Shown: positions 56,444-64,000 of the stretch, piece after piece
Numbering within the stretch: position 1 is the stretch's first letter
Layout: the number at the start of each line of letters is the position of its first letter
NCBI GenBank assembly: GCA_035578905.1
Contig: JAQJVL010000002.1
Coordinates: forward strand, 8,184,717-8,248,716
Reading direction: 5' to 3'
Origin: Stictocephala bisonia
Taxonomy: Eukaryota > Arthropoda > Insecta > Hemiptera > Membracidae
DNA length: 64,000 bases
Position numbers and translations under genes: made by a program
The notes under the pieces: generated by a model
Database searches by the model: none
The model's input: the letters and a program-made list of their open reading frames with translations, nothing else
Told to the model about the DNA's origin: nothing

Positions 56444-56635
56444 GGTAACGGCCAAAGAGGAGTTGAACGAAAACCTTGGTCGAGTTTGGTATCAAATGAA
56501 ACGTCTATTCAAGAGAAATTAATTGCTGTAAACCTGACTTTGAAGGTTTATCCTTCCCAGAGTAACGGTCAATTGAATTTTAAAGAAACTAATTACAACA
56601 ATATTATTTCTCCTCTATTTAACGGTTTCGAGTAA
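56444..56635 (+). CDS. Possible terminal exon, 63 codons
   Basis: A textbook acceptor, TTTGTTATTTATTTTTTCAG, ends at 56443. The frame entered in phase 0 is open to TAA at 56633-56635. AATAAA follows 75 bp later (56711-56716). The peptide is balanced and hydrophilic, with GNGQRGVERKPWSSLVSNE, then LTLKVYPSQSNGQLNF and a terminal NGFE. The in-frame upstream ATG at 56408 would translate the polypyrimidine tract, so a spliced start is more likely. It is the best exon candidate in the window. The family is unknown. Confidence 0.4.
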   Translation, partial: GNGQRGVERKPWSSLVSNETSIQEKLIAVNLTLKVYPSQSNGQLNFKETNYNNIISPLFNGFE

Positions 56636-57005
56636 ATTATTCTGATCAAGAATTATACTTTATGGAACACAATTATTTTAAAAAAAAAAATGATTAAGTT
56701 ATCTATGGAAAATAAACAACGTTGTTGTGAAAGCGTTTCCATATTTTTTCCATCCTGTATGAGTCAAACGATTGTTAAAATATGACCAGTGCAGATAGAG
56801 GCCAACTTTCAATAAATCATATAGTTTATTCACGATAGTGAAAATTAAACATTTAATAATTGTTATTTTTTGTTTCTGTTGTTGTTTTCCACGGTTGTAA
56901 CCTTGGATATTTAATTATTGTTTGATCCTTTCACATCCTATATCCATTCACATAAAACCTAACTCACACACTGAGCCTCGGCGAAACAGTTAGTAACCGG
57001 TAACT
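56636..57005. other. Possible 3' UTR, then spacer
   Basis: AATAAA at 56711. The remainder is unannotated AT-rich sequence. Confidence 0.3.
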
Positions 57006-57020
57006 GGGGGGGGGGGGGGG
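57006..57020. repeat. Poly-G run of 15
   Basis: Fifteen consecutive G on the plus strand. The frames at 57021-57245 and 57028-57210 following it have no domain. Confidence 0.9.
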
Positions 57021-57246
57021 TTGGACATTGGGCACTGTGTTACTGGCTCAATGCCCGCTGCGTGGGCATGTCAAAATGCGAACCACGCCCAACAACAAGA
57101 CCTATGTCCTCTTAGTGACCTTCAAAATATATCTTCCTTTCTTGAGAAGATTATTGTATTTATATATTTTTTCTTCGCTCAGTGGGCGTCGAAAGACATC
57201 GAATTCTTAAGTAGCATTATTTTTTTTTACTTTGTGTTATTTTAAT

Positions 57247-57420
57247 AAAAGGAGATGCCGGTACTCTCTTCAACTTTACTCTACCCATTCAAAATATATT
57301 GATCTGTGTGAGAACTTATTATACAAAGTAAGGGGGAGAACCAGTTCAGTAAAAGGTGAATATTACTGATATTAACTAACAGTCTTGACGCCTCAAACCA
57401 CTCGGCCATAAGTTCTCTCC
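57247..57420 (-). mobile_element. SINE S1, dispersed copy
   Basis: Minus strand: TGGCCGAGTGGTTTGAGGCG (head), CAAGACTGTTAGTTAATATC, CCTTTTACTGAACTGGTTCT, GAATGGGTAGAGTAAAGTTG. The box B part is deleted. Confidence 0.8.
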
Positions 57421-57479
57421 TATATTTAAACTTTAACAGTTTAGAAAATAATAATATGTAAAAAATAGTTAAAAATATA

Positions 57480-57500
57480 AAGGGTTAGGTTAGGTCCCAT
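57480..57500. repeat. Short TTAGG run
   Basis: GGGTTAGGTTAGGTCCC: two TTAGG units, the canonical insect telomere pentamer. Far too short to be telomeric. Confidence 0.5.
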
Positions 57501-57539
57501 CTTGTAACTATCAAATTAGTAAAAGTGAAATTAAAAACC

Positions 57540-57985
57540 TACACCTTTAATTATACAATGGTTTATAGTCCTAAATCTAACATTCGTTCACCTTTAATTA
57601 TACAACGGTTTATAGTCCTGAATCTAACATTCGTTCAACTTTAACTATACAACGGTTTATAGTCCTAAATATGACATTCGTTCAACTTAAATTATACAAC
57701 GGTTTATAGTCCTAAATATGACATTCGTTCACCTTTAATTATACAACGGTTTATAGTCCTAAATCTAACATTCGTTTAACTTTAATTATACAACGGTTTA
57801 TAGTCCTAAATCTAACATTCGTTCAACTTTAATTATACAACGGTTTATAGTCCTAAATATGACATTCATTCACCTTTAATTATACAACGGTTTATGGTCC
57901 TAAATCTAACATTCGTCCACCTTAAATTGTGCAACAGTTTATAGTCCTAAATCTAACATTCGTTCATCTTAAATTAAATTTTGTG
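57540..57985. repeat. 47-bp minisatellite, ~9 copies
   Basis: Unit CCTTTAATTATACAACGGTT plus TATAGTCCTAAATCTAACAT plus TCGTTCA. Starts are at 57544, 57591, 57638, 57685, 57732, 57779, 57826, 57873 and 57920. Alternating AATCTAACAT and AATATGACAT variants mark sub-types. Confidence 0.95.
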
Positions 57986-58673
57986 AATAACTAATAATAA
58001 CAAAATCATTAACTATTCCAATTGTTGTAAAATTTTCCTTTAATGAATTTACGATTACAAATAAGGTAGACTTATCCTTATTTTGCTAAATTTTTTACTA
58101 TTTTTGTCAAAATCTGTATATTTGAATTGTTGACTTTACTTTTTTCATTCGTATTTTTTATTATTACCTCGAACAGTTTAGTTTCAGAGCCAAATTAGAC
58201 AAAGGCTCTACTAAGTTTAGGTTTTTTTTTAACATTTCAAAATTTTTAAGATTTCGGCCCCAGATGGCTGTGTTCGAAAAGTTATAAAAGACTTTTCTAT
58301 CAATACTAATGACAGTAAAGTCCACAACATAACGTAAGCCTTGCATATAATGATCATAAAAAAATCAAACCTAATTGAAAATTAGTACGGGTACACTTGC
58401 TTGGAACTGGCGATTTTTTTAATTGCTGTTTAAAAAGGAAATATCGCACCTAATGCTTAATTAAATTAACTAAATAACAACATTGCCTGAATAAGGGTCC
58501 AATAATCTCCTTGAGCCTCATCACCTTGAAGTTTCAAATTTATTTTGAATTTTTTGTAATAATGTTACAAGTATTTTTCCCTAATCATCATAGTAAATTC
58601 TACTTGCACTCAAAAGCCCACCTTTACAACATTGATTGCGTACTATTGCATCATCAGAGCTTTGTTTTACCGA
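57986..58673. other. AT-rich spacer
   Basis: Short frames at 58164-58346 and 58511-58699 have no domain. Confidence 0.35.
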
Positions 58674-58907
58674 CTACTGTATCACCAGCTTTAACATGAC
58701 AAATATCAAGTTATAGTCCAGCTTTGTCACGTAACGTTGGCTCGTTCTGTTCATGAAAATAACTACAAGTATAACGCTACTGCACGATAACAAGCCGGAG
58801 AAAGTTAGCGGTAAACGTACGCTTGTATTGGTGTTTACACCGGTAGGATATGTACAACACTCTGTTTTACATAGCCTACGTAATATTTCCCTCAGTTTTA
58901 AGAACAT
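58674..58907 (-). other. Unidentified 77-codon minus-strand frame
   Basis: GC-richer than its surroundings. The product has a basic start (KLREILRRLCK), a Cys pair, and a hydrophobic stretch (LLSCSSVILVVIF) that could span a membrane. No homolog recalled and no splice or promoter signal found. Confidence 0.2.
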
Positions 58908-59094
58908 TTAGGATTCATTTGTCTAAATAATTACATTGAACGTAGTTTTTTTTTTTTTTTACTATCATATCGATGAAGAGTGCTTCTGACTAGCCAGACC
59001 TATCTAACAAAAGATAATTACACTGATTGCGTAATTTGACTAAAAGAAACTACAATTTCTAGTAAGAATGTTCAAGTCTCTTTATTTAGTGACA
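58908..59094. other. Spacer
   Basis: Contains a poly-T run (58947-58960). No feature. Confidence 0.35.
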
Positions 59095-59880
59095 ATACGC
59101 CGGTCGTCCAGATATGGATGAATATGGGGAGGGGGGGATTTAGTATTATGAGTGTAGATGAACGAGTGTAGTCCATGTTCCTCAGAAAGCCAGGCCAACT
59201 AAGGGACCTACAGCTTTAAGTGGAATCCGAACCACATAGCATTGGTCTGATATTTAGCTAATTGACATGCCTTATATCATTGATTCTCAGTTCTCTCCTC
59301 CACATAACATCCGAACACTGACTTACCACCTAACATGGACACCGCAGACTTCTCTAGTAGTGTCCACGCCGATAGCAACCATTGAGTGGACGCCATGTCG
59401 GTATTAAGAGGGCCGAGTATAGAATCTATCACCTAAAATCTCCACAACACTTTGTCCCGTTTTTGAAATTTTGGAGTATCAGATGAGGGAGACAAAGGTA
59501 GTTGGACATTTGCCATCATTACGTGAAAATTACCAATGTACGTAAAACATCATGTAAAACACGTAGGGCAAAAACAATCACTCTCGCAGCTGGTAACAAA
59601 CTTTTGATTGTAACCCATTCTAGGATCTAGGTTAAAATGTAGTTAATTATTAAAGTAGATAAGTTTATTAGTTTAAGAACGTAGTTTTATAACATGTTTG
59701 TGTAGATGTAATTTAGTTTTTAGCACTTGAAAAAGGTTTGGGTTTTACCAAATCGAAACGTCGTGATTGGTAATTTTCACGTAATGATGGCAAATGTCCA
59801 ACTACCTTTGTCTCCCTCAACTTTGTCCCGAGTAGCTGGGTTACAGCACTGCGTCACTAGTGTAGGTATTAGTTGTGTAG
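59095..59880 (-). mobile_element. SINE-like S2, near full-length, with nested insertion
   Basis: In plus orientation the tail (ACGCCGGTCGTCCAGATATG) is at 59098, the body 59190-59448, and the head (AGTAGCTGGGTTACAGCACT, GCGTCACTAGTG) at 59831-59862. It is split by the element at 59460-59819. Confidence 0.85.
59449..59830 (+). mobile_element. 360-bp inverted-repeat element, Penelope-like
   Basis: ACTTTGTCCCG is duplicated at 59449-59459 and 59820-59830 (11 bp). The insert has a perfect 51-bp inverted repeat, 59485-59535 and 59768-59818. Between them 59725-59770 reads AGGTTTGGGTTTTACCAAAT then CGAAACGTCGTGA, a hairpin plus GAAACGTC resembling the end of the ribozyme fold seen in Penelope-like terminal repeats. 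The right inverted repeat abuts the duplication; the left starts ~25 bp inside. No reverse transcriptase is present. Confidence 0.7.
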
Positions 59881-60021
59881 TTACACTCTAAATGGGGGTT
59901 TTACTTGATATGAAACATTGTGAATAATTAATGTATAAATTTGCACAAATTTGTTCCCGAGACATTAATGTTTAAGTAGGTTTATCAATATGTGCGTACA
60001 GTTGCAACTGTATTTCGGAGC
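59881..60021. other. Spacer
   Basis: No feature. Confidence 0.35.
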
Positions 60022-60384
60022 TGAGAGAGCGCAGTAGCGAAGGCGCGGTGTTATAGGCCTTCTCTAACGGAAGAGCTGTGCCAGAGAATACAAATTGCCT
60101 CCACAATGCTGACCGTCCCTTCCGCCTTGGGCGATTTTATCGTTTACCGTCCATTGTGGCTTAGCCACTGCGGCCGTTTTGTTATGTCAATGTTGGCCCG
60201 GTCGTTTGCGGTTTCTGGTAGCCTGCCTATGGTGATTAAGTTTAGTTCCACAGTGCAAAGTGGCTTTTACGTGGTTTTTGTAGTGTTGGGATTGCAAACA
60301 ACAAATAGTTTTGTTCCTTCATGTCGTAATGAGACTATTAAAGTAATTATTCAGGGGGAAATAATGTTTTTGACTTTGGTTTAG
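60022..60384 (+). other. 120-codon open frame in a GC-rich island
   Basis: From the stop at 60019-60021 the frame is open to TAG at 60382-60384. Its first ATG is 60106 (92 codons). The product has LTEELCQRIQIAS before the Met and a hydrophobic stretch (GFYVVFVVLGLQ) near residue 65. A GTGGCTTAGCCAC palindrome lies at 60148-60160. The minus strand is also largely open, so strand is uncertain. It is longer than expected by chance. A relic exon or mobile-element gene is possible. Confidence 0.25.
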
Positions 60385-60583
60385 TTACAAACAATACGTC
60401 GTTTATGAGATTAGTAGAGTAGGCCTACTATTATTAGATAATGGGCTATTAACACAGAAGGTCTATTTTCACTGTGAAAGGATGACCGCATAGCGATTAT
60501 CATCATCATCATAAATGGACATTATTACAAAATTATGAAGATCCCAGATTGAGTGTGGGACATTGGTTGTTTCTTGTTTTATT
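60385..60583. other. Spacer
   Basis: No feature. Confidence 0.35.
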
Positions 60584-61000
60584 AGGCCTATACAGTGTAT
60601 TTAAAAAATGATGATCTAATTTTAAACAGTTATATTTATCAGAAACAAGGACTTTTACCAATCATATTGGATATTAAAATACTAAAAAAAGAATTAAGTT
60701 AGCGAAAATGTACAACAAAATACTCAATATGTTCTCCATTTGCAGCACGGATGGCATCTAGTCTATCTATAGCTGAATTAGTCCCAAACTGTGCGTTAAG
60801 TGTCTATCAGAAATTCAGATATCGACTAGATGTAATCCGAGCTGCAAATGGAGGACATATTAAACATTTTGATACATTTTCGTAAACTTCATTTTTTTGT
60901 AAGTAATTTAATTTTTAATGTGTTTGGGTAAGTCCCTTGTTTTTAATAAATACACGTATTTAATCGGGTCTTTCTTTTTTAAACACCCTGGAGGCCTATA
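60584..61000. mobile_element. ~400-bp fold-back MITE, 9-bp duplication
   Basis: AGGCCTATA at 60584-60592 and 60992-61000. TIRs of about 170 bp: left CAGTGTATTTAAAAAATGAT, right the inverse, CAGGGTGTTTAAAAAAGAAA. The arms stay similar as far as CTCCATTTGCAGC...CATCTAGTC (60733-60762 against 60825-60855). Long TIRs with a 9-bp duplication are typical of Mutator-like elements. No transposase. Confidence 0.75.
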
Positions 61001-61019
61001 ACTGAGACTCGAGAATGTT

Positions 61020-61235
61020 GACACAGCCAAAGCTATCAGACCCACTCTACGTGGTTCGGATTCCAAGGGAAATGGTTAATCACTCCACTGTCTCGTTCAT
61101 TGTCAATAAATAGTTTAACGGTAAATCAAACTTAATTAGTACCCAGATTACACTGATCCCCCGCATTCATACTTAACTGATTTTATCATTTATATTGATC
61201 TTAAAACACGCATCATGATGTGACAGCATATCATG
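61020..61235 (+). repeat. SINE-like S2, diverged 3' half
   Basis: CTACGTGGTTCGGATTCCAA, CAATAAATAGTTTAACGGTA, ATTTATATTGATCTTAAAAC, GATGTGACAGCATATCATG. Confidence 0.6.
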
Positions 61236-61439
61236 TCTTGTTGAAGGGGGGAGGGGGTTTGTAAATAGGTAGTTAAAAAGATGGCTTTACGAACTGTACA
61301 AATAGATTAGGTGGGATGGGTAATGCAACTATACAACTCATAAATAACAGTGAATAAATTAAAATAACTTAACAAACAAAAACCAAAAATTGTCTTCTTG
61401 AAGGAGCTTTGAACAATAGGTGGGACGAGCCTTCCTCGT
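61236..61439. other. Spacer
   Basis: A G-rich GGGGGGAGGGGG word is at 61246. No feature. Confidence 0.35.
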
Positions 61440-61805
61440 AGGGAGTGAACACTGTTGAATGGTTCCGATCTGGCGTGGGCAGATGTAAATAATGGAAATA
61501 TAAATGAAGATTGACACTAGATCAGTCACGTTATTGCGTGGAGTCTATCCAAACTATGAATCACATAGTTACAGAGTGACCCTACGCTCTTTTACGGAGG
61601 GATTAGCCAGCATAAACAGAATCAGTGAAGTAGGTCTTAAATGACTTGATGGATTGGATTTAGCTTTGTGACAGATCACTTTACATTTTTATTCAATGAA
61701 TATGCAATCATGACTTTTGGATCTTTATCAAAATATACATCGCAGCTTTTTAAAATTAACAAATGGTAGATGGCGACAAACCATAGAATATATATAATCC
61801 GATTG
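61440..61805 (+). pseudogene. Dead non-LTR retrotransposon 3' end, N1 copy 2
   Basis: Aligned by translation to 18279-18518. FRSGVGRC, then stop codons where copy 1 has N and C, DQSRYCVESIQTMNHIVTE, a frameshift, RSFTEGLASINRISEVG, a stop, LDGLDLAL and the true stop (TGA at 61669-61671). The 3' UTR (CACTTTACATTTTTATTCAA to ACCATAGAATATATATAATC) matches copy 1. At least three stops and one frameshift make it non-functional. Confidence 0.85.
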
Positions 61806-62132
61806 CTTTAGTCAATAAAACTAAAGAGTAAACTATCAATGTTGGAAATCCTCTAGTTGAAATAAACCTAAATGGTAAGTTCAACGGAGCAAAACAGTCT
61901 AATTAATTCGGTTCACATGTAAATAAAAGTAAACAAACGTTACATTACAAAATCGGAATGGGAACGCTTGTAATTAATTACAGTGGTCTATTACATTATA
62001 TTTCACAATTGGTCTTGTGATCGCCCCTGGGACAGTGTGTGGAGCAAACGACCTTTCGAAACTAAACCTCGTAGTAAAAAGTGAAGAGTTACTTTATGAG
62101 CATATTACGTATTTTAACGCATATTACATAAA
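61806..62132. other. Spacer
   Basis: No feature. Confidence 0.4.
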
Positions 62133-62345
62133 AATGTAACGTCACACATTAGAATTTATTACAATATAGGTGCAAAATGTGCAAATATTATGGTGACATA
62201 TTTTGGTAAACCACGTTTATCGTTCTCAGATCAGAGGGATTGGTTATTGCCTTATCTTATTTGCTGAAAATACACTAAGAAAAATTAACCTGTTCTTAAT
62301 ATAAAAATCAAAATTAACTTGTTCATTCGTAAGTTTGTTACGATC
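62133..62345 (-). mobile_element. Penelope-like 3' tail P1, copy 6
   Basis: Minus strand: TCCCTCTGATCTGAGAACGA, TAAACGTGGTTTACC, AAAATATGTCACCATAATAT, TTGCACATTTTGCACCTATA, GTGTGACGTTAC. It retains GTC followed by ACCATAA but has CTGAGAA in place of CTGAGGA. The upstream body (TTTTCAGCAAATAAGATAAG) matches P1-4. Confidence 0.65.
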
Positions 62346-63124
62346 CTTTTTAAGGATCAGGACACCCAAGACACCTGGTAAGATTGAAGTTGAAGGTCAT
62401 TTGTTTTCACTAAAATTCATATATATTTACTTTGTACAGTATTTGTACAATCATATGATATCAGAATTTTTTTAAAGTTGATTCATTATTATATTATTAT
62501 CAATAATTAATTAGTCTAATAGTTATTATAAATTTAAAAATGAATTTTTTTGTATTTTTTATTTTTCAAAGTACTGTACAGTATTATGATAATTTTTACA
62601 TTTTGTTATAAACCAAAGTACGAACAATACTTCTGAAGTATGCGATTAAAAAAATATTAAAAGTACAATATTAATCAATTATTGAATTCAGCATGTTTTG
62701 TCCCTGTTTTGTTTTCATAGTAACAATTTTTTGTACAATTTTTTCAAAGGTTTTATATTTTCTATACTAAATTTTAACGTCCGTACAGATAATAATTTGT
62801 AGCGTTTCCAGTGATTCATCATGTATAAGTAAAAAATATATCATTTTATCCTACAACGTTGAACAAAAGTCACAATTTTTGTAACAAAATTTCATAAATA
62901 ATTTAAATTTAATAACAGAAAATATAGGAGTGCCTTATTTACATTTACATAACATTTTCAACACTTTAGCTCACTCAAATATTTTGAGGGTATAAATTTA
63001 CAATTTTCATAATATGTTGTATCTTTTTTTATTATTCTTATTCACAACTAAAAATCAATAAAGCACGTTGAATGAAGGAACGTATTATTTAACTGTGTTC
63101 TTTTAGAAGAAAAAGTAAATGCTA
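62346..63124. other. AT-rich spacer
   Basis: Strongly AT-rich, no feature seen. Confidence 0.45.
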
Positions 63125-63780
63125 TGTTATTATTATTATTTATTTAATTTTAAACCTTAAAACTATGAAATAACTGCAGTGCCTTGTTGGATGTGTAACA
63201 ATTATCATTTGACTATTTACAATAGCATTGATATGCGTCATGATATGTACAAAACAAACACAGTAGAAATAAAAAAAAAAGTAGAGTACGCAGTCTCCTT
63301 CTTTTAGTACAACTAAAATGTACCCTTATCTGCTAAATACTCTTGGACACTGTAATATTCCTTAGAAATCAAAAATGTCTTGACTGTATTCCTAAATTTC
63401 CTAACGTCTGTCTCTGATTGTAAAGCAGTTGGAAGTTTATTAAATAATTTAATGGCGGAGTATAGAGTCTGTTTTTCGAAAAATGTGGTATTGTGTTTAG
63501 GGACACTTAACAAGCCAGGGCAGCGGAGATTGTAATCGGCAGTGGAAATTGATTTCAGGAGGTGCATATTTTTCTTGAGTAACGGAAGACACTCCTGTAT
63601 GTACAAACTGTAAAAAGTTAACATTTTGTTTCTTGTAAAGACTCCTCTGCATGACTGAGACCTATTCATGCCAAATATAAGTTTCAAAGCTTTTTTTTGC
63701 GTAGCAGATAAAGATAAAGAATTCGAACTTAAAACAACAAAAGCGAAATTATCTATAGCAGATCTACTACAAGACTCTTA
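63125..63780 (-). pseudogene. Jockey-like non-LTR retrotransposon 3' end
   Basis: The minus-strand frame runs from just after a stop at 63778-63780 to TGA/TAG near 63313. It holds the post-RT conserved order of jockey-type elements: LSATQKKALKLIFGM, FYSLYIQECLPLLKKN, ADYNLRC, VPKHNTTFFEKQTLYSAIKL, FNKLPTAL, then a C-terminus ending YYSVQEYL. About 155 residues are uninterrupted, so it is younger than the other fragments. 63125-63312 is the 3' UTR, ending in a TAA-type microsatellite (ATTATTATTATTTATTT in plus orientation). The RT core is absent: the copy is 5'-truncated. Confidence 0.85.
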
Positions 63781-64000
63781 AAGAACAAAGCCTGTTAACG
63801 AAAGCCAACAAACTCGGTTCTCGGTTGAGCGGTATTGTTGCAATACCTGCAGGAACATTGCACCCAACAGGAAGTGTGTGCGAGCACGTGTGTAGGTGGG
63901 GGAGGTGCATCCATTATCACGGTGAGTCACGCCGAAACTCTCACGAGAGTGTTGCTCCTGGCTGGCTATTAAACTTGGCAAGTGGCTGACCAAACCGTGT
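63781..64000. other. GC-richer flank at window edge
   Basis: Contains CTCTCACGAGAG, a 12-bp perfect palindrome (63938-63949), and CGAGCACGTGTGTAGGTGGG. The minus-strand frame 63778-63993 has no domain. Truncated by the window. Confidence 0.3.

Noticed and set aside
57480..57500. Interstitial telomere
   Set aside because: Only two TTAGG units, and degenerate matches elsewhere (39260-39355) are no better.

Overview
This is an AT-rich stretch of a eukaryotic nuclear genome, most likely an insect. The evidence is several tRNA-derived SINE families, jockey-like and RTE-like non-LTR retrotransposon tails, a Penelope-like 3' tail family, TA-, TTAA- and 8-9-bp-flanked miniature inverted-repeat DNA transposons (MITEs), a MADF-domain remnant between inverted repeats, and short TTAGG/CCTAA runs. 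I cannot name the species. No complete host gene, rRNA, functional tRNA, CRISPR array or prokaryotic signal is visible. Most short open frames are shadows of tandem repeats.

Layout. 1-640: long hairpin and tandem repeat. 1.0-8.7 kb: a decayed MITE, a tRNA-like SINE, a ~115-bp satellite, and an 859-bp near-perfect palindromic MITE inside another repeat. 9.8-11.8 kb: 43-copy minisatellite. 11.9-14.2 kb: SINE, TTAA MITE, possible transmembrane exon, Penelope-like tails. 16.5-17.4 kb: tandem repeat. 18.2-19.1 kb: dead non-LTR tail next to a promoter/first-exon-like segment on the plus strand. 21.2-27.4 kb: two copies of one repeat in inverted orientation. 29.3-31.6 kb: a SINE head amplified into a 13-unit satellite. 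33-38 kb: Penelope-like tails, an RT fragment, a G4-forming minisatellite between AT palindromes, a TIR element nested in a Penelope-like copy, and a seven-unit array. 38.5-48.7 kb: SINEs with nested MITEs, a 140-bp satellite, a long TG microsatellite, a hAT-like element and a possible exon. 48.7-64 kb: more of the same families, a 47-bp minisatellite, a Mutator-like fold-back element, and a jockey-like C-terminus at the right edge.

Host coding content is uncertain. Six plus-strand segments look like exons (12791-12963, 28491-28580, 39905-39949, 45545-45711, 48730-48880, 56444-56635). Three of them (28491, 39905, 56444) are all in phase 0. A first-exon-like segment ends in GTAAGT at 19071. 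The window may therefore be intron and flank of one or more large-intron genes, but only transcript data can show this.

The repeat families interlock. Several insertions have readable target-site duplications and can be ordered in time: the TA-flanked palindrome and a TTAA MITE in repeat R3, the TIR element in a Penelope-like tail, and a 360-bp inverted-repeat element and a 150-bp MITE in SINE S2.
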